Both the position numbers and the translations under genes were made by a program. Below the pieces are notes generated by a model, which was not told the DNA's origin, did no database searches, and saw only the letters and a program-made list of their open reading frames with translations. This document shows, in pieces, positions 9,538 to 16,950 of a stretch of 64,000 bases of DNA. This DNA is from Candidatus Parcubacteria bacterium (lineage in GTDB: Bacteria > Patescibacteria > ABY1 > BM507 > UBA12075), in contig PKTK01000001.1 of NCBI GenBank assembly GCA_002869165.1, forward strand, positions 434,001 to 498,000. Direction: 5' to 3'. Within the stretch, counting starts at the first letter, position 1. Each line of letters begins with the position of its first letter.

Positions 9538-9566
9538 AAATTATCAATTCTTCTTGTGTTTGTCAA
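9538..9566 (-). promoter_or_regulatory. promoter of secreted repeat protein
   Basis: Minus-strand TTGACA (9561-9566), 17-bp spacer and TAATTT (9538-9543), about 80 bp upstream of the gene. It is back to back with the promoter at 9588-9616. Confidence 0.7.
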
Positions 9567-9587
9567 GTAAAAAGTCAAATAAAACTT

Positions 9588-9616
9588 TTGACAAATTAGA
9601 TAATATGTATTAAAAA
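9588..9616 (+). promoter_or_regulatory. promoter of lipoprotein-protease operon
   Basis: TTGACA (9588-9593), 17-bp spacer and TAAAAA (9611-9616). Transcription would begin about 35 bp upstream of the lipoprotein start, which is preceded by an AAGGAG ribosome-binding site. Confidence 0.65.
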
Positions 9617-9655
9617 TATCAATACGAACCTTAACAAAAAAAGGAGAAAAGAAAA

Positions 9656-10120
9656 ATGAGAAAAATTGTCATTCTATTATACTTGGTATTTATTCTGGTA
9701 TTACAGACATCTTGTGCAAAAGAAAATAATAACCCTGTAGACGAACTCAAACAAGTTGATAAAATAACAAAACAAATAGATAAGAAATATTATGAAATTT
9801 AAAAAATATTAAAGGAAAGTTGTATGCAAACAACCACTGGAAGAAATCCAGAAGGTTTTTGCAATACAATCAAAAAAAAGAAAAGACTGGTTTCCGATTC
9901 CTTAAACACCTATGATGAGCTAATTAAAAAATACAAAGAAACCATTCATTACTATCAAACTATATCACTATATAGTGATGAGGCTGACAGGCTCAAAAAA
10001 GAAATTGAAATATCCATAGAAAGAATACAAACTCTTAAAAAATGGCGAAAATACGAAGCAATACCTTGTTGGCTTTATCTTAACAAACAGCAAGAAAAGG
10101 TTTGTAAAAACAAAAAATGA
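9656..10120 (+). CDS. lipoprotein, interrupted by in-frame TAA
   Basis: A single 155-codon frame from ATG 9656 (ribosome site AAGGAG) to TGA 10118-10120 is broken only by TAA at 9800-9802 (codon 49). The first part has a lipoprotein signal with lipobox 'LQTSC' (Cys at about 20). The second part, after the stop, continues in the same frame as a charged helical region ('LNTYDELIKKYKETIHYYQ') with two further Cys residues. GAA to TAA is the simplest origin of the stop ('KYYEI-stop-KILKESC'). It precedes the intramembrane protease gene by 9 bp, so the two are probably co-transcribed. Function unknown; the lipoprotein may be a substrate or partner. Confidence 0.65.
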
Positions 10121-10129
10121 GGATAAAAG

Positions 10130-10906
10130 ATGGATAGAGTAATAAAAAATAACGCTCTACTTTTTATTGGTGTTTTTACTTTATTAAACATTTCTTTGTT
10201 GACAATGATATACTTAACTAAAATAAATTTTAGCATTGAAACGATTCTTATTTTTTGTCTATTTATCAGTATACCAGGCCTAGCAATTATTAAAAAAGTT
10301 AATTTCAAAAATTTTATCTTTTTTTCATTGTTATTTTTTGGATTAATACTTTCATTGTTTTTTTTACCAAAACAAATTAATAAAAATTTTATTAATGCAT
10401 TTGTTCTACTGTTCTTCATGTTCTACTGCCCAGGCTTGCCTCTTAGAATTATGATTATAGTTTGTGTTGCTGTTTCATTTTTTGATTTTATAAATGTCTA
10501 TTTCCTAGACACGATGACAACCTACACTAACCAATTAGCAAAAATGAACTCGCCTGGATTAATTGAAATACCTGCACAAAAATCAATAGACATCATACAA
10601 AAAGTGCTTACTACAAACTCAGAAAAAACTCAAACAATTTTAACTAATAACAACTTTGATTTCTACCTAGGAACCGGGGATCTGCTATTCCCTCTCCTTT
10701 TAACCAAATCCTATATTGTAAATACATTGCATTATTCCAAGATAAAGTCACTAGTTGTGCTTTTATTAACTTTTATCTGTGGCATTTCTATAAGTCTGAC
10801 TTTTTTGTTTATATTCAATACTAGCCAGCCTGCTATGTTGTTTTTAGTGCCGTGCATGCTTTTAGGAATTTATTTCTTAGATAAAAAAAATAAAACCATC
10901 GACTAA
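10130..10906 (+). CDS. presenilin/signal-peptide-peptidase-like intramembrane aspartyl protease
   Basis: A 258-residue protein that is almost entirely hydrophobic, with about eight or nine membrane segments. Three signatures of the GxGD aspartyl protease family (A22) appear in the right order. 'SFFDFINVY' at about 116-124 matches the 'YDxxxVY' aspartate helix of archaeal presenilin homologues. 'LGTGDLLFPLL' at about 180-190 is the GxGD motif with catalytic Asp184. 'SQPAMLFLVP' at about 232-241 is the PAL-type motif of presenilin and SPP. The hydrophilic loop between the two catalytic helices is present. The start ATG has AGGAT upstream. It would cut membrane-embedded peptides such as remnant signal peptides; the paired lipoprotein suggests a local client. 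The family call rests on motifs alone. Confidence 0.75.
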   Translation: MDRVIKNNALLFIGVFTLLNISLLTMIYLTKINFSIETILIFCLFISIPGLAIIKKVNFKNFIFFSLLFFGLILSLFFLPKQINKNFINAFVLLFFMFYCPGLPLRIMIIVCVAVSFFDFINVYFLDTMTTYTNQLAKMNSPGLIEIPAQKSIDIIQKVLTTNSEKTQTILTNNNFDFYLGTGDLLFPLLLTKSYIVNTLHYSKIKSLVVLLLTFICGISISLTFLFIFNTSQPAMLFLVPCMLLGIYFLDKKNKTID

Positions 10907-10920
10907 CCATCGATGGTTTT
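10892..10920 (+). terminator. intrinsic terminator of protease operon
   Basis: An 11-bp stem AAAACCATCGA / TCGATGGTTTT is followed by TTTTT. The stop codon lies within the loop side. Confidence 0.8.
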
Positions 10921-10934
10921 TTTCTTGGTATAAG

Positions 10935-11405
10935 AAAAAGGCCACGACGTGTTGCTTGTCGTGGCCCTAGGGGGAAGAAATGAGTCAGGAATTTTGTGGT
11001 CTGCCGGTCCCGGGTTTTCAGGCATGACCAACTTTCACCATGGTGGGTTTAATTCGCGGACAATTATTTTTCTTCCGCGCGGTCGGCGATTGGCCAGGCT
11101 TCGAAGTTTCATAAACTGTGCCAGGCTCTGCGGGCCGATTTATGATGCGTCCAAGGTTTAATTTTCTACTACGAAGGACGCTATACCCAACTTTGGTGCG
11201 CTGTTTCGAGGATGAACAGGAGCCGAGCCTTTCATATTTTTTCGCTCGGAAATTTCCTCAACAACAGCTGATAAAAATATCATTCTTTCCTTTTAAGGTG
11301 GATCCGGACTTTTCTTTTTTACTTCCATCGTTGCCGAATCAATTCGCTGGATCTCATAAATCCCGCGTGTATTACCAAAGGAAAGCCTTTCTCATTTCTT
11401 TATGA
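10935..11405 (-). ncRNA. GC-rich structured RNA, RNase P RNA the leading guess
   Basis: This 470-bp stretch is clearly richer in G+C than its surroundings and has no credible reading frame. It has a consensus promoter (11411-11439) and ends in a strong intrinsic terminator (10940-10966). On the minus strand, AAGTCCGGATCCACC at about 11297-11311 resembles conserved region I of RNase P RNA. CCACAAAATTCCTGACTCA near 10982-10999 resembles conserved region V (ACAGAA..CCGGCUUA). AGTC.GGA (11303-11310) can pair with TCC.GACT (10983-10990), like helix P4 with one mismatch. GGAAG (11322-11326) can pair with CTTCC (10973-10977). Other RNase P hallmarks are not evident, and tmRNA ends were not found. 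The identity is unproven; a stable RNA is likely. Confidence 0.55.
10940..10966 (-). terminator. terminator of GC-rich RNA
   Basis: A 9-bp stem GGCCACGAC / GTCGTGGCC with a 9-nt loop is followed on the minus strand by TTTTT. It is asymmetric: no T-run follows on the plus strand, which fixes the direction of the RNA. Confidence 0.85.
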
Positions 11406-11410
11406 TTTAC

Positions 11411-11439
11411 ATACTATCATACTTTTAAAATTTTGTCAA
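11411..11439 (-). promoter_or_regulatory. promoter of GC-rich RNA
   Basis: Minus-strand TTGACA (11434-11439), 17-bp spacer and TAGTAT (11411-11416). It is one of the best sigma-70 matches in the window and lies where the GC-rich RNA should begin (about 11404). Confidence 0.8.
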
Positions 11440-11454
11440 GTATTTTAGGTAACA

Positions 11455-11478
11455 AAAAACAGGTTTTTACCTGTTTTT
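11455..11478 (-). terminator. intrinsic terminator
   Basis: An AAAAACAGGT / ACCTGTTTTT stem lies 20 bp past the stop of the gene at 11498-12493. Confidence 0.8.
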
Positions 11479-11497
11479 ATTTAATATTAGCTAGTAT

Positions 11498-12493
11498 TTA
11501 CTTAGAAATAAAATCTGCGAATTTAATATTCAAGTCTTCTCTAACCTTTAGCATCCAATCATAAGTATTAAATATTTTATTCAAAAATACATTGTTTGAT
11601 TTAATCTCTTCTGATACACCCAAAACTCTTGCCTTTTTTTCACCCTCAATAATAGTAACTATATCATCTTCTCCATTCAAAATACTATAAGAATTATTAG
11701 CAACTAACATTGATTTTGTTTTTTGATCTAGAGTAATATTTTTTATTTTCTGAGCTTCTTCTTTTACAGATAGAATATTATACTTCAAATCTATGTTATT
11801 GTCGATTGATAAAAATACAAGTGGAAGTGAAATTACTACAGCCAATAAGTAAATAGCAATTACTCTAGATGCGGTTGGGAAAAGATGAAAAATATTCTCA
11901 ATCCTGAAAACAACTTTCTCAATACTTTCGTCCATATAATGCCAAAGGTCCTTCATGTCTGAGTTCCATCTTATCTCATGATTGTTTTGATGTTTTTTGA
12001 TAGTTTCTTTTACTAGATTATCTTTGGTATCTCGAAATGCATGATACCATTCACTTTCATGCTTGTGTCTAATCTTCTCAATATCCTTTTTTTCAACTTC
12101 ATCAGGTAATTTTGATAAAGTTTCAGACAAGGTAATGTTTTCTAACTTTTGCTTGGCGAATAACCTAGCAGAAACAGGTTCACTCTGAGCTAGTTCGACA
12201 AAATCACTATTATTTTTTTGATAAAGCCTATTAAGTCTAAAATCCTTAGCTACCTTTTCATGGGTAAGCATAAATTCATCTTTAGCTTTTTGATACAACC
12301 TAGCTATCCTAAAATCTTCAGCAACTTTTTCATGCGTTAAAACACGTGGAGCTTTTGCAGACTCCGCGAATCCAGTAATTCTAAAGCTTTTAGCAAACCT
12401 TTCATGCGCTAATCGCAATCCTTCTCCTTTGATATCAAAATAGGAAAGTAAAAATTGATCAAAAGATAGTTTTTGATTGTTTTTTTCTGGCAT
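11498..12493 (-). CDS. membrane protein with repeated 'HEKVA.DFR' motif
   Basis: A 331-residue protein of unknown family. The N-terminal 100 residues hold three to four degenerate repeats ending in 'HE(K/R)(V/F)A(K/E)(D/S)FR(I/L)', spaced about 23-26 residues apart ('RLAHERFAKSFRI', 'VLTHEKVAEDFRI', 'MLTHEKVAKDFRL'). A charged helical region follows. One membrane helix at about 211-230 precedes a C-terminal domain of about 100 residues that is probably outside the cytosol. The repeats suggest a cytoplasmic binding platform. The start ATG at 12493 is the first in frame. Nothing nearby suggests a function. Confidence 0.75.
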   Translation of the reverse strand: MPEKNNQKLSFDQFLLSYFDIKGEGLRLAHERFAKSFRITGFAESAKAPRVLTHEKVAEDFRIARLYQKAKDEFMLTHEKVAKDFRLNRLYQKNNSDFVELAQSEPVSARLFAKQKLENITLSETLSKLPDEVEKKDIEKIRHKHESEWYHAFRDTKDNLVKETIKKHQNNHEIRWNSDMKDLWHYMDESIEKVVFRIENIFHLFPTASRVIAIYLLAVVISLPLVFLSIDNNIDLKYNILSVKEEAQKIKNITLDQKTKSMLVANNSYSILNGEDDIVTIIEGEKKARVLGVSEEIKSNNVFLNKIFNTYDWMLKVREDLNIKFADFISK

Positions 12494-12597
12494 AGGGATT
12501 AAAGTTATACACAGAGTTTTTTATCTTATGTAATTATAACACATTTTCACAATTTAGGAAAACAATATAAATATTTTATTAAAAATATATTTAAAAA

Positions 12598-12624
12598 AAC
12601 CAAACAATCTAATGATGTTTGGTT
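12598..12624. terminator. hairpin with A/T flanks
   Basis: A 9-bp stem AACCAAACA / TGTTTGGTT has T-runs usable in both directions. It lies upstream of the gene at 11498-12493, so it terminates no annotated gene. Confidence 0.5.
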
Positions 12625-12659
12625 ATTTTTTATTCTAATTTGTTTGTTTTTTGTGTCCT

Positions 12660-12775
12660 TGCGTCCTATTTTTGTCATTCTCGAGCCACTCCCTGTGTCA
12701 TTATGCCTGTCCCGTCTTTTCTACTGTTTACGGAATTCTTCGCTAAAACTCAGAATGTCACTTAAGGAAAGGTAT
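12660..12775. repeat. TGTCAT-bounded intergenic elements
   Basis: TTGTCATTCTCGAG and GTGTCATTATGCC run rightward, and CTCAGAATGTCACTTAAGG closes the segment. These resemble degraded members of the inverted TGTCAT..ATGACA family seen at many sites. The rest of the 500-bp gap 12494-12996 holds only the hairpin above and the rpmE promoter. Confidence 0.45.
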
Positions 12776-12889
12776 TCTTAATTCGTAAAAAAATAGCTTA
12801 TTTTTACACAAATATTACATCAATTTAAAACAAAAACTGCATTCAAAAAACCATTTATTTCATTATATTTCTCATAAACACCAAAACCC

Positions 12890-12918
12890 TTGCCAAAAAG
12901 TAAATAATATGTTAGTAT
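12890..12918 (+). promoter_or_regulatory. rpmE promoter and leader
   Basis: TTGCCA (12890-12895), 17-bp spacer and TAGTAT (12913-12918). The roughly 70-nt leader ends with a small AGCG / CGCT hairpin (12958-12972) followed by an 8-T run, 16 bp before the start codon. This looks like a weak attenuator that could control L31 synthesis. The start itself lacks a clear ribosome site. Confidence 0.6.
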
Positions 12919-12996
12919 TTTCATAGCTAAATTAAATTTTTATTTATAACAAAAAATAGCGAAATTCGCGCTTTTTTTTGTTTTCAATACATCCGT

Positions 12997-13278
12997 ATGA
13001 AAAAAGGTATTCATCCAGATTACAAAGAGGCAACAGTAGAATGTGTTTGTGGACATAATTTCAAAACTGGTTCCACCAAAGAGAAAATCACTACAGAGCT
13101 ATGTTCAAACTGTCATCCTTTTTATACTGGTAAACAAAAATTGGTTGATACAGCTAGAAGAGTTGAAAAATTCCAAGCCAAACAAAAAGCTAAAGCTGAA
13201 ATCAGTAAAACCAAAAAAGGGAAAACTGCTAAAAGAGCTATAAGGGCCAAAAAGCAAGAACAAAAAGCTGAAAAATAA
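12997..13278 (+). CDS. rpmE: 50S ribosomal protein bL31
   Basis: A 93-residue ribosomal protein. The first 65 residues are classical bL31: 'MKKGIHPDYKEATVECVCGH' and 'TELCSNCHPFYTGKQKLVDT', with Cys residues of the zinc-binding form (CxC and CxxC). A basic Lys/Ala tail of about 25 residues extends the usual length. It is followed by a strong terminator, so it is a single-gene unit just upstream of prfA, a common arrangement. Confidence 0.97.
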   Translation: MKKGIHPDYKEATVECVCGHNFKTGSTKEKITTELCSNCHPFYTGKQKLVDTARRVEKFQAKQKAKAEISKTKKGKTAKRAIRAKKQEQKAEK

Positions 13279-13285
13279 ATATACA

Positions 13286-13349
13286 AGCGGTTGTATTTTT
13301 ATTGTATTTTTTTATTTAGAAAGAGTATAATAAAAATACGACCGCTTTT
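13286..13349 (+). terminator. long-stem terminator after rpmE
   Basis: Two 19-nt arms (AAGCGGTTGTATTTTTATT and its complement, with one wobble pair) enclose a 25-nt loop and are followed by seven T. A smaller ATACAA / TTGTAT hairpin is nested at its start. Confidence 0.8.
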
Positions 13350-13402
13350 TTTAAATTCTAAGTTTTAAGAAAGGTGGAAAAATTTTAAAATAATAATATT
13401 CA

Positions 13403-13442
13403 CGAGATTCCCTTTCCTTCCTTCGGTCGCCGGGAATGACAA
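13403..13442. repeat. short inverted element before prfA
   Basis: GAGATTCCC ... GGGAATGACAAG with an inner CCTTCGGTCG palindrome. It is a member of the AGATTCCC/GGGAATGAC family and ends 7 bp upstream of the prfA start. Confidence 0.65.
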
Positions 13443-13449
13443 GAAATAA

Positions 13450-14496
13450 ATGTACGAAGAAATTTTAAAAAAATACGAAGAACTTGAAAACCAAATGCAG
13501 GATCCTGCTATTATTTCTGATGTTTCAAAAATGACTAAAACATCCAAGGAACTATCAGAATTAAAAGATGTTGTTACAAAAATCAAAGAAATCAATTCCA
13601 TCCTTATATCTATAAAAGAAAACGAAGAAATAATGGACTCCGAACCAGATTCTGAACTAGCTGAAATTGCTGAAATGGAAATAAATGATATGAACACAAG
13701 AAAAGCGAATCTAGAAGAAAAAATTGAAGAAGAGTTAAATCCCGATGATCCAAACGACAAAAAAAATATTATTATGGAAATCAGAGCCGGAACAGGTGGA
13801 GATGAGTCTGCTCTATTTGCTGCTGAACTATTTCGTATGTATTCACGTTTTGCTGAAACAAATGGTTTTAAAATAAATATACTTGATTCAAATACTATTG
13901 GAATTGGCGGGTTCAAAGAAGTCATCTTTGAAATAAAAGGAACTGGCGCTTATAGTATATTCAAATACGAAGCAGGAACTCATCGCGTACAAAGAGTACC
14001 AGAAACTGAAAAACAAGGTCGAGTACATACCTCTGCAGTTACAGTAGCAGTTTTGCCTGAAGTTGAAGAAGTAGAAATAGATATTAAAAACGAAGATCTA
14101 CGAATCGATACCTATGCTGCTTCCGGGCCTGGTGGACAATGTGTAAATACCACCAATTCAGCCGTAAGAATCACTCATATCCCAAGCGGACTAGTAGTTC
14201 AATGCCAAGACCAAAAAGATCAGCACCAAAATAAAGACAAGGCCATGCAAATACTACGAAGTCGTTTACAAGCCAAAATCGATGAAGAAAAGCAGGCTAC
14301 TGAATCAGCGCAAAGAAAATCGCAAATCGGTTCAGGCGACAGATCAGAAAAGATCAGAACCTATAACTTTCCTCAAGACAGAATTACAGACCACAGGATA
14401 AAAAAATCCTGGTCAAATATGCAGAACATCCTTGGTGGAGACCTAAGCGATGTCCTTGCCTCGTTAAAACAAGCAGAAAAAGAACAAAGGCAATAA
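13450..14496 (+). CDS. prfA: peptide chain release factor 1
   Basis: A 348-residue class I release factor. The tripeptide loop region 'RVPETEKQGRVHTSAVTVAV' is of the RF1 type, which reads UAA and UAG. The catalytic 'GGQ' lies in 'SGPGGQCVNTT'. Length and domain order (coiled N-terminal helix pair, domains 2-4) are normal. The start at 13450 directly follows the repeat element; no clear ribosome site is visible. It matters for the six in-frame TAA/TGA codons in this window, because an intact RF1 means that UAA is normally terminated. Confidence 0.97.
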   Translation: MYEEILKKYEELENQMQDPAIISDVSKMTKTSKELSELKDVVTKIKEINSILISIKENEEIMDSEPDSELAEIAEMEINDMNTRKANLEEKIEEELNPDDPNDKKNIIMEIRAGTGGDESALFAAELFRMYSRFAETNGFKINILDSNTIGIGGFKEVIFEIKGTGAYSIFKYEAGTHRVQRVPETEKQGRVHTSAVTVAVLPEVEEVEIDIKNEDLRIDTYAASGPGGQCVNTTNSAVRITHIPSGLVVQCQDQKDQHQNKDKAMQILRSRLQAKIDEEKQATESAQRKSQIGSGDRSEKIRTYNFPQDRITDHRIKKSWSNMQNILGGDLSDVLASLKQAEKEQRQ

Positions 14497-14529
14497 AAAA
14501 ACGATTTCCCTTTTTGGAAAATCGTTTTT
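14496..14529 (+). terminator. intrinsic terminator of prfA
   Basis: A stem AAAAACGATTT / AAATCGTTTTT with a CCCTTTTTGG centre, directly after the stop. Confidence 0.75.
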
Positions 14530-14541
14530 AAATTTTTAAAA

Positions 14542-14841
14542 TCAAATTTCTAATAATCTCTTGATATCAGTTACGGTTCTTTTATCTCTGAATGGTTTTA
14601 ATCTAGCGTCTAGATAAAAAATTGACTTGTAGGTAATTTTTCTTGAAAATGGTTTTTCCTTTTCTTTGGAAAATATTTTTAGTTCTACGATCCAACCCCC
14701 TTCTCTGTAGTTCTCATTCCAAATCTCCAAAACTGTCAAAGCAGTCCTTTTTGCCAAATAGTGAGATCTGTCTACGAAATCAATTGATCGATAAAAACTA
14801 GAATTACTTACTCTTCTTATCTCAATCTTATAAAAATTCAT
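14542..14841 (-). CDS. hypothetical protein between prfA and prmC
   Basis: A 99-residue basic, beta-rich soluble protein ('MNFYKIEIRRVSNSSFYRS'). I choose ATG 14841 because GGGAGGGGAGC, a strong ribosome site, lies just upstream; an ATG 36 bp further out has none. It ends with TGA. It lies on the opposite strand between prfA and prmC, 18 bp from the prmC start, so the two starts share one short divergent region. Family unknown. Confidence 0.7.
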   Translation of the reverse strand: MNFYKIEIRRVSNSSFYRSIDFVDRSHYLAKRTALTVLEIWNENYREGGWIVELKIFSKEKEKPFSRKITYKSIFYLDARLKPFRDKRTVTDIKRLLEI

Positions 14842-14859
14842 TGCTCCCCTCCCGATTTT

Positions 14860-15762
14860 ATGAAAAACATAAAACAAATATTAAAAGAACATAATAAAAT
14901 AATAGCAAAAAATCTTTTAAATAATCAAGACCTTGAACTCTTACTGTCTCATGCCATAAAAAAAGACAAGATTTTTTTATTTACCTATCCTGAGACCAAG
15001 CTTAACATTCTAGAATATATTAAATTTAAGTATTACATAAAAAAACGCCTAGCTGGCTTTTCAGTTGCCACAATTACAGGCAAAAAAAGCTTCTATGGTA
15101 TAGAATTCTTAGTAAACAAACATGTACTTGTTCCTCGTCCAGAAACTGAAATGATGGTTGATGAAGTACGTACATATGTACGTACATATAAACCTACAAA
15201 TATTACCATGATAGACATTGGCACCGGCACAGCATGTATTCCTATTAGTATTTTAAAAAATATTGATGTAGAAAATACTAATTTTTATGCTATAGATATT
15301 TCAAAAAAAGCATTAAAGATTGCTAAGCAAAACATTAAAATACATGGATTAAATAATAAAATTGAACTGAAAAAAAGTGACCTTTTAAAAGAAATTGTAA
15401 GCCCGCCTGAATCGGAACGGGCAAGTTGGAAATTGAAAATTGAAAATTCTGACATTATAATAACTGCTAATCTTCCCTATCTTACCAAAGAACAAATCCA
15501 AGGCTCGCCTAGTATTCACAAAGAGCCTAAACTTGCCTTGGACGGTGGGAAAAACGGTATGGATCTTTATATAAAACTTTTTACACAAATAAAACATGTC
15601 ACACAGGAATACCAGCCAAGTTCCCTATTCCTTTTATGTGAAATAGGCGCCTTGCAATCAAAAATATTCAAAAAAAGCTTACTTCACATATTACCAAATG
15701 CTAAAATAAATATAAAAAAAGACCTAGCTGGTCTTGATAGAATTGTGACAATCAATTGTTAA
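14860..15762 (+). CDS. prmC: release factor glutamine methyltransferase (PrmC/HemK)
   Basis: A 300-residue SAM-dependent methyltransferase that modifies the GGQ glutamine of release factors; its substrate prfA lies just upstream. An N-terminal helical domain is followed by the Rossmann fold with 'IDIGTGTACIPISI' (about 118-131). The active-site motif is 'ANLPYL', the variant of NPPY common in this group. Two in-frame insertions are visible. A duplicated 'VRTY VRTY' is encoded by a 12-bp tandem repeat (15168-15191). A roughly 19-residue segment 'VSPPESERASWKLKIEN' is encoded by a GC palindrome GCCCG...CGGGC followed by an AATTGAAA repeat, just before the catalytic motif. Confidence 0.93.
   Translation: MKNIKQILKEHNKIIAKNLLNNQDLELLLSHAIKKDKIFLFTYPETKLNILEYIKFKYYIKKRLAGFSVATITGKKSFYGIEFLVNKHVLVPRPETEMMVDEVRTYVRTYKPTNITMIDIGTGTACIPISILKNIDVENTNFYAIDISKKALKIAKQNIKIHGLNNKIELKKSDLLKEIVSPPESERASWKLKIENSDIIITANLPYLTKEQIQGSPSIHKEPKLALDGGKNGMDLYIKLFTQIKHVTQEYQPSSLFLLCEIGALQSKIFKKSLLHILPNAKINIKKDLAGLDRIVTINC
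15168..15191 (+). repeat. 12-bp tandem repeat inside prmC
   Basis: The unit GTACGTACATAT occurs twice in frame and duplicates the residues VRTY between the N-terminal domain and the SAM-binding loop. Confidence 0.85.
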
Positions 15763-15779
15763 TTTAAAAGGAGGGGATC

Positions 15780-15944
15780 GTGAAATACGAAGAAATAATT
15801 GATCTTATTCTTTCAGAAAGAAACAAAATAGATGAAACAGTTAACGATATCCTAAAACAAAACAGTAGCCTCTCTATGAGACCAGACACTCCTCCCGTTG
15901 ATTTAAAATATCTTGAAAAGAATAAATCTATTTTCATCCGCTAA
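15780..15944 (+). CDS. 54-residue hypothetical protein
   Basis: A short frame starting with GTG at 15780, preceded by an excellent ribosome site (AAAAGGAGGGGATC), and ending with TAA at 15944. The product is a charged helical peptide ('VKYEEIIDLILSERNKIDET') without membrane segment. It follows prmC by 17 bp and is closed by a terminator, so it is probably the last gene of that unit. No family recognised. Confidence 0.65.
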   Translation: MKYEEIIDLILSERNKIDETVNDILKQNSSLSMRPDTPPVDLKYLEKNKSIFIR

Positions 15945-15955
15945 TAAAAAATAAA

Positions 15956-15984
15956 AAAACCTACGCTAAATGCTCGTAGGTTTT
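15956..15984 (+). terminator. intrinsic terminator
   Basis: An AAACCTACG / CGTAGGTTT stem followed by T residues, 12 bp after the small gene. Confidence 0.8.
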
Positions 15985-16070
15985 AATTTTGTTTAATCTA
16001 TATGGTGACTTGACCACAATTCATGATCTATAACTTTGCTCTTAATATTATTTTGCGAAGAAAAAATTTA

Positions 16071-16466
16071 CTATTCTCTTACAATCGGTTTAACATCTTG
16101 AATAAAATACGTAGTTGAACCAAGCCATGGCCTTAATAATAAATTTTGATGGTACGATAGTTTAACCATTTCTTGTTTTTCTAACGCATCCTGGATATAT
16201 CCAATTAAAACTTCGTTATTCTTATCAACACTAAAATCCCATGTGTTGGTAGTTACTGTTCCCTGTCCTCCTAAAATTAATTGTCCCTCCCAAGTTTTCC
16301 AACGAATACCTTTGTGTGAAAACTTAGTTACGATCCCTACGCGATCACCATCCCCAATACAAAAACCACCACTACCAGCTACTACAGCAAACAAAATGCC
16401 AACAATAGAAAGGGCAATCATTAATTCAATCAAAGTAAAACCTTTAGCGTTAAATAAATGTTTCAT
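16071..16466 (-). CDS. prepilin-like protein with soluble C-terminal domain
   Basis: A 131-residue protein. The N-terminus is a class III (type IV) prepilin signal: a short basic leader, cleavage after Gly9 in 'AKG|FTLIEL' with Glu at +5, then a hydrophobic helix to about residue 30. The remaining 100 residues do not look like a pilin head. 'GDRVGIVTKFSHKGIRWKTW' and 'NTWDFSV' resemble a small family of membrane-anchored hypothetical proteins that I cannot name. It appears to be a domain swap between a pilin anchor and an unrelated head. It ends with TAG. No other pilus gene is in the window. Confidence 0.75.
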   Translation of the reverse strand: MKHLFNAKGFTLIELMIALSIVGILFAVVAGSGGFCIGDGDRVGIVTKFSHKGIRWKTWEGQLILGGQGTVTTNTWDFSVDKNNEVLIGYIQDALEKQEMVKLSYHQNLLLRPWLGSTTYFIQDVKPIVRE

Positions 16467-16709
16467 TACTTTCTCCTTTTAGATTAAAATTATAAAAAAT
16501 ATTCAAAACAACATTTTTATTATCCAAATTTTTAAATAGAAATAAAACAATTTTCAAAAGGACAATAAATTAAAATATCACAATCATCGCATTTCGTCAA
16601 GTTAATGTAGCTCTGCACCATTTAGTGTGGTGCAAAAGTCTATTTGAGTCTATAAGTTATTGGCTAAAATAGGCTTTCTCAAAAAAGATATTTTAAAAAT
16701 AAAAATAGT

Positions 16710-16900
16710 TGTCATTCCCGGCCGGAGCCTTATGAGCGGAGCGAATAAGCGCAGGGGAAGGGAATCTAGGGATCAAAGCTACAAATATTAACAAATAAAA
16801 CAAATATAATTAACTTTTTTTGCTGTTTTTATTTTGAATTGATATTATTACGGATCTCCCCTGGATTCCCTTCCCTCGCTATCGCTCGCCGGGAATGAGA
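16710..16900. repeat. pair of inverted TGTCATTCCC elements
   Basis: The first element (16710-16769) starts TGTCATTCCCGGCCGG and ends GGGAAGGGAATCTAGG. The second (16853-16900) reads GATCTCCCCTGGATTCCC...GCCGGGAATGAGA in the opposite sense. Both belong to the GGGAATGACA family. They fill part of the 690-bp gap 16467-17157, which shows no protein gene. Confidence 0.7.
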
Positions 16901-16950
16901 AAAGAGAATGCTGTCAGTGAATTAGTTAACATCCACAAGAATAACAAAAA

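Noticed and set aside
10949..11405. Two overlapping plus-strand reading frames of 70 and 95 codons
   Set aside because: They lack ribosome sites and protein-like composition and lie antisense to a block with its own minus-strand promoter and terminator, better explained as an RNA gene.
10935..11405. tmRNA (ssrA)
   Set aside because: No tRNA-like acceptor pairing of the ends, no T-loop GGTTCRA near the 3' end and no tag frame ending in Ala-Ala were found.
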